Positions 19,735 through 31,480 of a stretch of 64,000 nt of DNA are shown one piece after another. A model generated the notes under the pieces. That model was not told the origin of the DNA. It worked only from the letters and a program-made list of their open reading frames with translations, and searched no databases. The translations under genes and the position numbers were made by a program. This DNA comes from Perognathus longimembris pacificus (taxonomy: Eukaryota; Chordata; Mammalia; Rodentia; Heteromyidae): assembly GCF_023159225.1 (NCBI RefSeq), contig NC_063181.1, positions 5,973,606-6,037,605 of the forward strand, read 5' to 3'. Numbering within the stretch: the stretch's first letter is position 1; every line of letters starts with the position of its first letter.

Positions 19735-19990
19735 ATATATATATGCATACATATATTAATATATCTCCCATCAGAGAAGCATTTGATTTTGCAAAATGCA
19801 AAGTGAGGGCACACTGACTTTTTTTTCTTCCTGCAATCAAGAGACTTGTGTCATTTTCTGAATACCAGCCATATATATATACATATATATGCATACACAT
19901 TTATATGCATGTATACATACACGCATATATACGTATGTATATATACATATATATGCATATATATGTATATATGTGTGTATATACACACTA
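19735..19990. repeat. Alternating TA/TATG/ATAC low-complexity tracts
   Basis: Two tracts (about 19735-19765 and 19871-19987) of alternating purine-pyrimidine TA, CA and TG steps. Many local palindromes such as CATATATATGCATATATATG can form cruciforms. Confidence 0.9.
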
Positions 19991-20270
19991 AATCTAGGCT
20001 GAGAATTGCAAATATCTGATATAAGTATATTCTATTTTAATTTTTTAAAAGGATTTTTCCCATTTTTGTCAAAGTAGTACATGTACATATTTTTTCAAAG
20101 TCAAACGATAGCATGTCTGCAATGGTAAAATGACCTACTTCCTTACTCTTGCCTCAGATAGAGTTTCAGATGGGTAACCATTGTAAGTCTTTCTGCTCTT
20201 GCTACTTTGGTTATTCTAAATAGATACCCAGGCTTCAACTTCATTGATCAGTTTTCCATCTGTATTTTCT
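19991..20270. other. Unassigned AT-rich spacer
   Basis: Nothing recognised. Confidence 0.4.
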
Positions 20271-20580
20271 TTCGCAGTCCTGGGGATTGAACCCAGATCC
20301 TTGCTTGTTATGGGCAAGTGCTCTACCCCTTGACCTATGCCCCATCCTTTCCCCCTTCTTTTTTCTCATTCGTTTTTTTTCAAATAAATTTAAATTTTAA
20401 ATTTTATAGTAAGGATGATGTACAGGAAGTTTACAGTTACATAACTCACTTGGGTTTTGAGACAGGGTCATGGTACCTCTTTGCTCATGCTGGCCTTGAA
20501 CATGCGATCTTCCTTCCTCTACCTCCCAAGTGGCTGGAATTAAAAGCTCTCCCACCGTGCCCGTCTTATCAATATGACAA
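20271..20580 (-). repeat. Composite SINE, antisense, with an internal 3'-end fragment
   Basis: The antisense tRNA-like half lies at 20274-20345 (GGGGATTGAACCCAGATCC, GCTCTACCCCTTGACC). The antisense 7SL half lies at about 20455-20575 (TTTTGAGACAGGGTCATGG, CATGCTGGCCTTGAACATG). Between them, 20385-20450 matches the family B retroposon 3' end. The three pieces may be separate insertions. Confidence 0.65.
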
Positions 20581-20919
20581 GGCGACTTCTTAGGGCAGAC
20601 GCTGAGGATCTGGAATTGTTAGCCCGTCTCACCCACGTCTCCTCACAGTAGAAATCCTGACACATCTCTTGCTTAGGTCTGGACGCAACGCAGGCAATAC
20701 TGTGACTATGGAAACATTATTCTATGAGGAGCCAAGGAGGATAGTGAATGTCCATTTCCGTGTCAACTTCTCAAAATAAATTTTCATGAATAGTTTTCTT
20801 CTCTGTTTTTTAAAAGAAATTATTGCTGTCTGTATAGCCTCTTCTGTTAGTGCAAAAACAGCTCTCATCCAATTTTTTACACAGCCCAAACTGTTTTCAT
20901 CCCATACCCACTGTATTTG
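20581..20919. other. Unassigned sequence
   Basis: No gene or repeat is recognised. Confidence 0.4.
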
Positions 20920-21105
20920 CCTTCCTTCCCTTCCCCTCCCTCGCTTGCAGTCTCTCCCCTCCCTTCCTCCTGTTCTCCCTTTCTCCCTTTCTCCCTTCCA
21001 ATCCCCTCCCGTGTCTTTTCTTTCCCTCCCTTTCCCTTTCCCTTCCTCCTGCCCTCTATCTCTTCCATCCTTTTTTCCTTCCTTTCACTTTTTGTCCTGT
21101 GTCCA
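20920..21105. repeat. Long polypyrimidine low-complexity tract
   Basis: About 185 bases of C/T-rich plus strand in imperfect CCCT, TTCC and CTTC units. Open frames on both strands here are low-complexity artefacts. Confidence 0.9.
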
Positions 21106-21767
21106 TTTCTAAGCTGCATTAGCTTTGCTGTTTCGGTCCCTACCTGGCTCTCGCCCTTGGGTCTCTCTTGGAGTTCCCTTGCCGATTCTCCACTGACTCC
21201 TATAGGGATTCAACTCCTCTCTGTAGGCCCTGATTTATCTTTGAGGTGATACTAGTTTTTGTAATAAACAGTTATCAAATTTTTATTGGCTTCCTACAAT
21301 AAAAACCGCATTCCCGATCGCAATGCTAGTGTTACTGTGGCTTGCACAGAGTTGTCAAGGGCTTGGATCCACTTGGAATTCTTCTGTGCCTTAGCGTCTT
21401 GGTCTATTTGGCTTCTACCTTGTGGGAGAGCGAGGGAGAACCGGATGTGGCTGGACTCCATTGCGTGGCAAGTGAGACTGCGAAGCATCACCTCTGGGTC
21501 CAGGATAAGAAGTGTTGCAAAGAGTCAACATTTAAAGAGTCTTCATAAGAGCCTATGTTGTGCCAGGTTCTAAAGCAACTGTAGATAAAACAGAAAATAA
21601 AGCAAAAAAAAAGAATCTCCACTCCCTGCTGCTCTGGTTAGGGCAGGCATGCTACTACTCAAACCCCACTCCCAGCCTAGCGCTTCTCCATTCCAGCTGG
21701 GTTTTGTTTGTTTGTTTTTCAATTTTTTTTTTTGTAAGGAGGAAAAACCACCTTCCGAAGAACCATC
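21106..21767. other. Unassigned sequence
   Basis: About 660 bases, including a GTTTGTTTGTTTTT slip tract near 21705-21730. A phrase near 21552-21590 (CCTATGTTGTGCCAGG) faintly resembles an old MIR/L2 motif. No gene is recognised. Confidence 0.35.
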
Positions 21768-22010
21768 TTTCAAGCTGGGCACCGGTCACTTGTGCCTGTG
21801 ATCCTAGCTGCTCGGGAGGCTGAGATCTGAGAATCACAGGTTGAAGCCAGCCCAGGCTGGAGAGTCTGTGAGATTCTTATCATCAATGAACCACCAGAAA
21901 CCCAGAAGTGGCACTGTGGCTCAAAGTGGTAGAGGGCTAGCCTTGAATGAAAGGGCTCAGAGACAGCATCCATGCCCTGAGTTCAAGCCCCACAACTGAC
22001 CAAAAAACAA
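21768..22010 (+). mobile_element. 7SL-Geo/ID-like dimeric SINE, sense, full length
   Basis: The left half is GTGCCTGTGATCCTAGCTGC through GAGGCTGAGATCTGAG. The middle is GATTCTTATCATCAATG. The right half has AGAAGTGGCACTGTGGCTC, AAGTGGTAGAGGGCTAGCC and CTGAGTTCAAGCCCCAC, with an A-rich tail (CCAAAAAACAAACAAGCG). Confidence 0.9.
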
Positions 22011-23802
22011 ACAAGCGAACATCTCCTATAAGTCACATGGCAAATCAAGCCCTTAAAATAGTGTGTGGTCAATGCCTTGGGCGTTTCTGAGGTTCCTAAA
22101 TCACCTTTGCCTTGACAGACCACACACTACCTCACCATGGAGTTAGAGGACAATTCTTTGAATGAGAGTGCTGAACCGTGCTCTCCTGACTTTAGAGATA
22201 AGAAGGGAAGCACACGTTGGAGATGACATTTGGATATATGGCTGGGAGAACCTTCCAGTGTGGGAGGGGCTCCTTCACAACGAGAACAGACCTGGGAAGA
22301 GCAAAGGGAGGAAACACAGCCAGGGACTTGCGAGACAAGCTAGCAGCAAAGAGAGCTCAGCACACTTCCTCCTCCTAGCTCTCATCCTGGCCCAGCTCTT
22401 GCTACCCTCTACCTAGGGAGCAGGAATCTCACCCGGGAAGGCTCCTGAGATAGTAGAGTAAAACACAAGAAAAGACAGAAGGAAAGTGGTAAGCCCGGAA
22501 GCATTTTTCATCTTTGACTCTAAGTGAGATTTGTGTATAATTTTCTTTTCTCACGGTTGTGTGGTTTTGATACAGAACTAGCTTTATAAATTGCTCTTTA
22601 AATTAACTCGGTAGACTCTCATCTTTTTCTTGCCCTCTGAAGCAGTTTAATAAGAGGTATATTACTTATCTTCTCTTGGAAGGTTCAGGAAAAAAAAAAA
22701 AAACAATTTACAAAAGCGTGTGGACCTGAGGCCTTGTGGGTGGATGGGTGTGTTGGGAGAATTCTGAGCATAAAATGAACTTTTTAATGGTAGTTAATTA
22801 CTCGTGTTTGTCTATCCATCATTGGGTCCATTTTAGAAACTCAGTTTTTAAAAAAAAATCCCATTCCACCTGATCTTTAAAATTTCTTGTTATAAATTTA
22901 TTCTGAATATTTGTCATCACGGCCTCTCTTTAAATCTTGGTACGCGTACATTTTTTTTGTGTTTTTTTCTCTGTTTTCTTTTCAGCTAGCCCTGCTTATT
23001 TCCCTGGAGTTTTTTGTTTATTTGTTTGTTTTCTTTGTTAAAGGGCCGACTTTCTTGGTTCTGATAGCTGTCCTGCTTTCCTAGATTGACTCCTGTCGAC
23101 CAGGATCGCCTTTCGCGGCATCTGTCTCCGTGCCCCGTCTGCCAACGACCTCCTCTCTGGTACAGACGAGTTCTCACCGGGCAGAATTAGAGGCCGCGGT
23201 CAATGGCGAGGGGGGAAAAGTCAGGATCCCGCTCACACTCCAGTCTTCCATCAACCTCAGAGAAGCAGAGGCAGGCACTGTGGTGCTGGCCTCCGGTGAG
23301 GGCATCCCTCTCTCCGGGCAACGAGCCTGATTTCAATCGTAAGTGCCTTTCCACTGCGCAAGCCTGGTTGGATGTGTGGCCCACCTGGTGTCAGGAGTTG
23401 TTTCTTCGTGACAATGTAGCCACCTAGTCGATAGACACCTGTTACTGACTCAGCTTAGAGAAGGCCACGAGCAAGTTCTTATTTCCAAACGCCGTTGAGT
23501 TAACGTGCATCCTTCCTGCTAGTAGGAAAGGGGAGAAAGGCCTCATCTGGTTTGGAGCTGCTCGTTTCTAGGCAGTTAGGTGAGGACTTTCGGATGGATC
23601 AATTTCTGCTTGAACTGCATCCCACTTGTCCTGGGTTATGTCCGTGCTTCCTTGCAACTGAGATTTTGCTCTGTGTGTACAAGGTGATGCAAGAGACCAC
23701 AAAGCTCTGATTACTGTTTCTTAAAAATGATTTATTCTTATTATTGTATTGAATCATTCTGTATTACCACTAATGCCAGGGGAAATTAAAAGAAAACTTT
23801 TT
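22011..23802. other. Unassigned sequence
   Basis: About 1.8 kb with no recognised gene or repeat family. There are A-runs near 22692 and 22851 and T-rich tracts near 22950 and 23010. Short open frames at 23130-23430 overlap on both strands and have no domain. Confidence 0.4.
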
Positions 23803-24060
23803 ACTTTTCAACTGTTTTTGTTTTTTTCTTAAATTTATTTATTTATTTTTTGGCCAGTCCTGGGGCTTGAACTCAGGGCCTGGGCACTGTCCCTGGCTTC
23901 TTTTTGCTCAAGGCTAGCATTCTACCACTTGAGCCACAGCGTCACTTCTGGCCGTTTTCTATATATGTGGTACTGGGGAATCAAACCAAGGGCTTCATGT
24001 ATATAAGGCAAGCACTCTTACCACTAGGCCATATTCCCAGCCCCACTTTTCAACTGTTTT
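23803..24060 (-). mobile_element. IDL-Geo dimeric SINE with perfect 16-bp target-site duplication
   Basis: ACTTTTCAACTGTTTT occurs at 23803-23818 and 24045-24060 without mismatch. Between them lie the SINE tail (plus-strand T-rich), the Geo monomer and the ID-like monomer, all in minus orientation. The perfect duplication suggests a fairly recent insertion. Confidence 0.95.
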
Positions 24061-25489
24061 AAGCCTATTAAAAACTATAAAGATAGTACAAAGATGTCCC
24101 ATAAGTATTTACCTTCTATTCGGCTTCCTATATGAATAACATACATTCATATGGTATATCTGTCACAATTAATGAGCTCACAATGGCAATTGACAGGAAA
24201 CCATATTCTGTACTTTATTCAGATCTCTTTAGTTTGATCAAATGTTCCCTTTCAGTCCCAAGATCCCATGCAGGAAACTATATTTCGCTTAGTTGTTCTG
24301 TTCTTAAGCTTCTTGTGCTGTGACAGTTGATGAGATTTGCCTGGTTTCTGATGACCTTGTCAGTTTTGAGAAACAGGGGGTCAGGGATTTTGTAGACAAC
24401 CACTTGACTAGAGCTGTCTCTCTCTTTTTTTTTCATGACTAGATTAGAGGTATGGACATTTGGGTGGAAGACCACAGTGGGAAAAGGCCATTCTTTTTAG
24501 GTATAAAGAATCTCCACTCCCTATATGACTTACCTCTACAGAGGCTGGCCAGGACCAGCTGGGTGGCATCGAGGCTCTGCAGGTTTCTCTGCTGTTCGCT
24601 TTCTCCTCCCTCCCCTTCCTGTACTGAGCTCTTCGGAAGGTGGTGTGTGCGTGTAGTCCACGCTGAAGACATGGAGAGCGGTATTCCATCTTCTTCGGGG
24701 GTCGAATTTGCATAAACTATTCGCAACACTTCTGCACAGGAGATTCTTCTAATCTCCCATTTGCTTACTAAATTTTATTTACCTAAGTATGAACTCCCAT
24801 GTGTTTGTTTGACACTGTGTGATTCTAATCTTCATGCATTTCGTTGCCTGTATTTTCCCAGCAGTGACCGTTGGCGCTCCTCCGTTGGTTTCCACGTTCC
24901 TCTGACATGTTCCCCTGAATGTCACTTTTGGTTTTGTTTTTAATCAAATACTGCCTTACCTTCAGGCGTTACAAAAGTGTCCCGGGCTTATCTGGTATAT
25001 TCATTGCTCAATCTTAGTAGATGCATTTCTCCAAGAAGCCCTGATTCCTTTTCATTGCGGAATAATATAAGAAATCAAGCTCTGCGTGCTAGACTGAGGT
25101 CCAGTGTTTCTAGACCATCCCATCTGAGCAGAGGAATGTAGTGTGCCTACACACACCTGCTGGCACACTCGTGCGTAAATATTTCTGTGTGTAAACATTT
25201 ATACCTACCTACATGAATCTAGGCATGAGTTTCCACTGATGTTACCAACTCTAAGCCATTGTTATATAGGCCATCCTAGCCCTTTGACCTTGCTTATCCT
25301 TAACCTCCTTCTCCGAGAGTGACAAACCTGGCTCCTGCCATCTGCTAACCATTCATTAAGTTCAAGTGCTCATGTATAGCAGCATCAGAACCATCAACCC
25401 CAATCCCTGTGGCAAACAACTCTGTCAGCAGCTCCTTAGTGCTCTGGGCAGTTTCTTTGCCTTTTGTTTTAAATCCTCTCCTCTTTTCC
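24061..25489. other. Unassigned sequence
   Basis: About 1.4 kb without a recognised gene or repeat family. Overlapping antisense frames at 24439-24729 have no recognisable domain and are not called. Confidence 0.4.
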
Positions 25490-25990
25490 AAAGACTTTTA
25501 TTTTTCAGTGAGGTAATTATATCACAATTATAATTGTAATATAGCTTTTTTGTCACATTCTGCGTTCTTTCTTCCTATTATGGGTTTTAAATCAACTTTA
25601 TAAAGCCATGATTATGTGGAATAAATGGTATCAATTTAAAATGTAATTTAGTGAACTGATACATGTAGAAAACGAATGTCATGATCAGGATCTAGAATAA
25701 TCTCCCTTAGCCTGAAATCGCTCCTAAAGTCCTTCATCATCTCCTCATCCTCTACCCTGGCTGCTTGCCGCACTGATAAGGTTTTCATGGTTGTAAATCA
25801 GATGATACATTTTGAATAATTTTTGCCTATGGCTTTGTGTGTACAAATAATCAACTTTTCTTTCTTTCTTTCTTAACAATTAGCTGCGCATACGATGTGA
25901 TGAGTTTGGAAATATGCGTATAACCATGAACTGGTCATCACTTGCTGGCTAATAGCTATATCCACCCACGTCCAAAGTTCCCTTGTGTTT
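25490..25990 (-). mobile_element. Two L1M 3'-end segments, antisense
   Basis: At 25585-25850 the plus strand shows TTTATAAAGCCATGATTATG, then AGTGAACTGATACATGTAG and ATGTCATGATCAGGATC. At 25870-25990 it shows GTGATGAGTTTGGAAATATG, then GAACTGGTCATCACTTGC. Both follow the reverse complement of L1M 3' UTR sequence. They may be two insertions or one duplicated end. Highly diverged. Confidence 0.6.
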
Positions 25991-26149
25991 CTTTGCCTTT
26001 CAGAGCCTTAATTAAATCACATCTACACCTGCGTAACACTCATGGATCCCAGAGATTAGAATGTGGACATCTTTGAGGAGTCACTATTCACCCCACCATA
26101 GACTCCTACTTCTCAATCAGAGCAGCCTCCAAGAGCCCACAGCTCTTGT
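25991..26149. other. Unassigned spacer
   Basis: Nothing is recognised in this short stretch. Confidence 0.3.
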
Positions 26150-27090
26150 TCATTTTCCACACCAGTATTTTAAAGAACAGCACAGAAATGTGTAGCTGGA
26201 GTACAGTGTACCTGGTAGGGGAGGAGGTCCAAAGGTGAATTGGACAATCTGATCGTGTAGCTCATCTTCAGTGCACACAGACCCTTGCCTTTTACTTAGC
26301 ATAAGGTAGAAAGAGAATGGAGGATTTTGAGCAGAGCAATGATAAGATCTGACACATGGTAACAGACTTACTCAGGATATTGTGCAGAGGACAAATCAGA
26401 AGAGGGCAAAGGTGGGAGTGGAGAGGAAGTAGAAAGTCTTTGTAATAATCCACACAAGTGTCGAGGATGACTTAGGCCAAGGTAGAAGCGGGGGCAGTAG
26501 ATAGAAGTGGTCAGTTTCTTGATATAATTTGAAGGTGAGGCTCAAGGTTCGCCACTGGGCTAAATAACAAGTGTGAGAGAAACAGAATAGTATGGCTAGC
26601 TCCAGTTTTTGCATGAATTGTTGGAGTGATGAATTGAAAATGTATGAATTAGGGAAGGCTGCTGGACTAGGAGAAGCTGGAGGAGTGATACCAGACTTTG
26701 CATTTTGTAGGTGCGAAGTTGAGATGTCTATTCGATACGATTGTAGGGATTGTGGGACCAAATGGACACACGATTGAATTTGGGGAAGGATAGGAATTTG
26801 GGATTGTCAGCATATAAAAAAGGACCAGATCAAAGATTGACTCCTAGAGCCCTCCAATATGAAGAAGTCATGGAGATAAGTACCTGGAAAACCGACAGAA
26901 AAGGCATGACTTTTGAGACAGGAGGAAAACCAGTAGAGTGTGTGTTGTTAGAAACGCAGTGAAGAAAATGTTTCAAGGGTTTAGGAGTAAGTTGACCAAG
27001 CAAGCTGCAGATTGAGGAGTGATTACTGAATGTAACAACATGAAGGTCACTGATGACCTTGATAACAGCAATCCTGATAGGGTTGAGGAA
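26150..27090 (+). repeat. Long ancient mammalian interspersed repeat, sense
   Basis: Ordered, diverged similarity to a widespread mammalian repeat I recognise by its phrases but cannot name with certainty: ATTTTGAGCAGAGCAATGA, AATAATCCACACAAG, GGGATTGTCAGCATATAA, CTAGAGCCCTCCAATATG, GGAGGAAAACCAGTAGAGTG and GAAGGTCACTGATGACC. Length near 940 bases, with no intact frame. Confidence 0.6.
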
Positions 27091-27100
27091 ATATGTGTAA

Positions 27101-27337
27101 AAATCCAAGCAGAGGGCTGGGGATATAGCCTAGTGGCAAGAGTGCCTGCCTCGGATACACAAGGCCCTAGGTTCGATTCCCCAGCACCACATATACAGAA
27201 AACGGCCAGAAGCGGCGCTATGGCTCAAGTGGCAGAGTGCTAGCCTTGAGCGGGAAGAAGCCAGGGACAGTGCTCAGGCCCTGAGTCCAAGGCCCAGGAC
27301 TGGCCAAAAAAAAAAAAAAAAAAAAAATCCAAGCAGA
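27101..27337 (+). mobile_element. IDL-Geo dimeric SINE, the only sense copy
   Basis: The left ID-like monomer starts GGCTGGGGATATAGCCTAGT and carries GGTTCGATTCCCCAGC. The right monomer has GGCCAGAAGCGGCGCTATGG and CCTGAGTCCAAGGCCCAGG, and ends in a poly-A of over 20. A 13-bp duplication, AAATCCAAGCAGA, flanks it at 27101-27113 and 27325-27337. It is the best reference copy in the window. Confidence 0.96.
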
Positions 27338-27399
27338 ACAACTCTGAGAAAAATGGGTAAGAAGGAAATTGGAGACAGAAATTCCTTTCCACTGGTTAA

Positions 27400-27775
27400 T
27401 TTACAAAGAAAGGAGAAAAATAGGGCGGTACTCAGAGGGTGTAAGAAAGTTAAAGGAGAGTGGGTTTTGAGTTAGAAAAGCAAAGATAATGTTTGGAGAG
27501 CAGCCAGTGAAAGGAAAAACACCGTATAGAAGGGGAAAGGATGGTGGAGCCGGGAGCTCGTTAAGTACACTGGGGCATAGTCTCACTCATTTAGAAGGAC
27601 TTTATATGCATATATGAAAATAGAATAAGGAAACCTTTAAAAATTATTTTACAAAGGGGTGAGAGGTAAGAAATAATAATATAGAGTTAATTTAATCCAA
27701 GTTCAACACACACACACACACATATATATATGTTTGGAAGTGTCCCTTTGTACAATATTGTATTCTAATAAAAAA
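27400..27775 (+). repeat. Probable L1 3'-UTR end, family C, with (CA)n(TA)n
   Basis: Purine-rich sequence leads to GGACTTTATATGCATATATG, AAAATAGAATAAGG, a (CA)n(TA)n stretch at 27707-27731, and GTTTGGAAGTGTCCCTTTG, ending A-rich with AATAAAAAAAT. It parallels 7870-8145. Confidence 0.55.
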
Positions 27776-29225
27776 ATAAGAAAGCAGCATGGCCTTCTAG
27801 CTGAGGAGCTAGACTCTAGGTCTACAAGCTGGTTCTAATCGAGAGCAGATAGTCCTATTTCTCCTATTTTCATCTCCCCTGCCTCAGAAAAGCCACAACA
27901 TTAGCATATATGTTTCACTCACAAGAAATTCAGCATCTTAAATTAAAAAAAAAAAACTAGAGCCTAGAGAAATTAAGGTGTGACACAAATCATTATGTAA
28001 TTTGTTAGGTTCACATGGTATCAGGACCAAGGCTTAGAGTCAGGATGCCCACAAAGTATTTGGAGAAACTGGAAAAACAGAAACAGAGTTTGACTAACGT
28101 TTACCAGCTTTATGCATTCTTCTCCAATTTTTCAAAGGCAGAACCAATTGTTTATTCCCTCATGATTCCTAAAATATTGTAGTACACATGCTTTTTAAAA
28201 AAAAATTCTACTAGGCTTTTTTTTTTTTTAAAGTAGTTTAAAGTTCAAAGCCAAATTGTCCTTTGCTTCCTCCCGTCCCATGTCCTTCTTGATAATGGAA
28301 TCTTGAACCAAAGTGGTACATTAGCTGTAGATAACAAACCTACTCGGACAAGCTCCTCCTCACCAGCCGAAGCGGGACTCCTGCTTGATTTTCCCTTCTG
28401 TGGGTCTGAGCAATGTACGATGGCATTGACTTACCACGATAGTGCCTGTCTATAGCTTAGCAAACGGAAAGTACTTGTTACTAATCTCACACTTTTATAG
28501 AAAATGCCATTTTGTATGTTGACACGTACGGTCCGCGAACAGAAACTTGTGAGAATTATTGTAGAGCCTCTAGCCAATCAGCTCCCTGCTGGGAGCACAG
28601 CCATTTCCGCATTAATGAGAAACTAGAGGTGGAGACAAGGACCGTAATGAGGGAGTCATCAGCATCTTATGTTACAAGGTTCTGCAGCATCAGTTCCTGG
28701 GTCTTTTATTGGGGCTCATTTGGATTGGAGGCCATTGGTATGACTTCTGCTATACATTATTAAATGATACGTATGAGATGTTTCTTTCAAGAAGGTTGTG
28801 TCTCTGTGGCAGTTTTCATTCTGTAGGTCCTTAGAGCAATGGATACTGAGGTCTGAATTCCAGGATGCTAGGGACAAGTGACAGTCAGGAAGGGTAGTGG
28901 CAGGACTGAGCTCCTGTGAGTGTTGGGAATCCATCCAGTGGAATGACCTTCTAGTTGGCTTTGGTTTGGGTAAAGATAGGCCCCCTGAAGCTAGAACGCA
29001 AGGCTGTGTACATTTGCTCCTGTGTTATGGATGAAGAAAGGCGGTCGACACAATTGTGCTTCTATAATGAGCTGAGCTCATTCGAAGCCAGGCCTTCCCT
29101 TCCCGTCCTTGCCAGCAATTCCCTTGTAGAGTGGTTCCCTGTGTGATATTGGAGACGGCTCTGGTCTGGAGACTTACTCTGCCTCCTGCCCTTCTGTGAC
29201 TGCAGCTGGGTTAATTTTAGGACTT
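27776..29225. other. Unassigned sequence
   Basis: About 1.45 kb with no recognised gene or repeat. An A-run is at 27943-27955 and a T-run near 28219. A CCAATCAG box occurs at 28574-28581 without other promoter features. Confidence 0.4.
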
Positions 29226-29320
29226 CATTTTTTTCCCTGGTACTAGGGTTTGAACTTAGGGTCTTATGCTTGCTGGGTTGGCGCTCGACCACTTGAGTCA
29301 TGCCTTCAATCTTTAATCTT
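29226..29320 (-). repeat. tRNA-like SINE monomer, antisense
   Basis: CTAGGGTTTGAACTTAGGG, then CTCGACCACTTGAGTCATGC, is the antisense tRNA-derived half of the composite SINE. The 7SL half is missing. Confidence 0.7.
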
Positions 29321-29529
29321 TAAAATAGAGGAGAGAACAGTCAATCACACTTTCTGGCTAGTAAGATAAAATAATTCCAGGCCAAACAAAGAAAATTTAA
29401 TGCTAGGCTTTACTTTCTAAGCTATATTGTCAGGAAACGTGCTGTTTCCACTAGCATTTTCTCTTAAGTCAAGTGAATCCTAAACTTTTAATGAGCTTGT
29501 TAAGGTGTACCATCTCCATACCATCTCTT
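29321..29529. other. Unassigned spacer
   Basis: Nothing is recognised between two antisense SINE pieces. Confidence 0.3.
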
Positions 29530-29740
29530 TATTTTTTTTTTCTGGTCCTGAGGCTTGAACTCAGGGCCTTCTTGTGCTCAAGACTAGCGCTCTACCACTC
29601 GAGACACAGTGCCACTTCTGGCTTTTTCTGAGTAGATTACCGGAGATAAGAGTCTCACAGACTTTCCTGCCTGGGCTGGCTTTGAACTGTGATCCTCAGA
29701 TCGCAGCCTCCTGAGTAGCTAGGGGGCCAGGCGTGAGCAT
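29530..29740 (-). mobile_element. 7SL-Geo/ID-like dimeric SINE, antisense
   Basis: The plus strand runs poly-T, GGCTTGAACTCAGGGCC, ACTCGAGACACAGTGCC, ACTTCTGGC, then GATAAGAGTCTCACAGAC, CCTGGGCTGGCTTTGAAC and CTCCTGAGTAGCTAGG. It is the antisense of the 18183-18420 type, complete but diverged. Confidence 0.85.
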
Positions 29741-31344
29741 TCTCATCTCTCTTCTTGCACGCTTCACAACTCCTATCCCTTCTAATGGCCACGAGAGAGG
29801 ATTAGAGGTCGCTTCCGTTAGGATTCAATGGAATGAATGTTTCCAGGAAGCCCCACTTTCCTGAGGCATAGCCATTAGGTTTTTCTAAGATGCGGAGGTG
29901 GTTGGGATTTGTCTGTAGCTATCTCTGAACTGTGCCTAGGAATCTAAGTAGCATAGGAGGAGACAGCCTTTGCTTTACATCCCAGTGGCTTGATAATTTA
30001 CAAAAGCACACGGCTGTGCACTGTGGGCTTGGTTTTGATTGTAGGAGCAGATGCCGTGCCAAGCAGGGCGCCCTCTCCAACCCACTGTGCTGGATGCTTG
30101 TGCAAAGTGATTAATCCATCCAGGAAACCTTCTCAACGAGCTGTGTCCTCATTTGATCCCGGGCCAGAGGGTTGCAGGGATCAGGTCACTGGTCAGATCA
30201 CTGGGCTGAGAGGGGAAAACTGACGTGTGTTTGAAAACAATGCATTAGAGGAGAAGGTCAGGGGAAAATGATGTACTCAAAACATGCTTGAATCTTCTGA
30301 TTTAAATTAATAGAGAGTTCACTCTTCTCTCAGCCTGCTCCCATTCCTGTAACCCCAAAAGCATAGTTCCTGTTTATTCAGTGGCCTTCTGGGAACTAGG
30401 AACATTGAACTGATGATTTGAAAATATTCACAACAGACAGAATGTCAGCAGGAAGCACCTCGGGGCACCAGAAAAAGATGGGTGCTAGATGTTTCGTCAT
30501 TTAGCATTCAACTGAATTGAATATATTTTGCATATCTTGGGAGGCCAGGAATCAAAGAGCTCAGTAACTTCTCTGATGTTTTCTCATCCTTAAGCAGCTT
30601 CCAGGGAAATACGTAAGGTGTAGCATCCACTCACAAGGGAACAGCAGTTATAAAGGGACTACACACAGAATGGTGTCGAGCAGAGGGTCTTTAACATCGT
30701 CTCCTGAAGGGAATGGCTGTTCTGAGTTAGCCAGAGATGTTCAATGCCAGCCATTGTACAATTGTTAGGAGGAATCTGGTTGGCTTCCATGCTGTTATTC
30801 TAGAAGTTACCTAAGCATGTTGGTGTCTGTGTGAAGTAGGAAGGAAATACTCCAGGGTAAAATTAGACCACAGTTCAAAATCATTTGGGCAAGTAGCTTA
30901 GAAGAAATGGACTCAATGAAGTACTGTAAAATATCCTTGGTGGGGTCCAATTTTCTGGACGAAATGCCCAGATCTGTTTTTCTGAACACCTTGAACTTTA
31001 CCTTTGAGATCTAACCCTGTTGAATAAAAAAAGGAATGGATAAACACAGTCCATTGCAATTTTTGTATAGTGTTGTTTAATTTGTGCACACAAAGAAAAC
31101 TAATCCCCAAGTCTATTTTTAGCAGGGGAGCAATTTCATAAGCTTTAAGTTTTCATTATTGTGGGGAAATGCTTGTCACATCTCATTTTATTACTAAAAA
31201 CGGTTCTGTATGAAAAATTACTGTGAACTTGGAGAGGCTCTGTTTGAGGATAATAGAAACCAGTGTTGAATAATAGAAATTAATATTAATCAGTCAAGTG
31301 TTTACCCAGCAATACGCTGCAGATTTACATGCATATTGATCTAT
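29741..31344. other. Unassigned sequence
   Basis: About 1.6 kb without a recognised gene or repeat family. Ordinary composition. Confidence 0.4.
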
Positions 31345-31480
31345 GAGCCCTATGTATTAGGTACTCATTCCACAATTTTACACGAGACAAAGAAGGGCTA
31401 AGTGGGAATAAGTAACATACTCAAGACCACATTTCTGTCGTGTGCAACCAGTTAACAGCAACAGGCTGTTAACACTTGTA
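31345..31480 (-). repeat. MIR-like SINE fragment
   Basis: TATTAGGTACTCATTCC, CAATTTTACACGAGACAAAG and AAGTAACATACTCAAGACCAC follow the MIR core order (reverse of its usual listing). Strongly diverged, so the family assignment is moderate. Confidence 0.5.

Noticed and set aside
23130..23430. Possible exon pair in overlapping frames
   Set aside because: No splice-site pair, no domain, and similar openness in other frames.
27120..27190. tRNA gene
   Set aside because: The A- and B-box-like words belong to the ID-like half of the SINE; the clover-leaf and 3' structure are not those of a functional tRNA.
27190..27230. CTCF-like word AGAAGCGGCGC in the Geo monomer (present in all IDL-Geo copies)
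   Set aside because: Aligned to the CTCF core it is one base short and mismatched at two positions, so I do not call nine CTCF sites.
28574..28581. CCAAT box considered as a promoter
   Set aside because: No GC box, CpG enrichment or TATA nearby; a single 8-base match is expected by chance.
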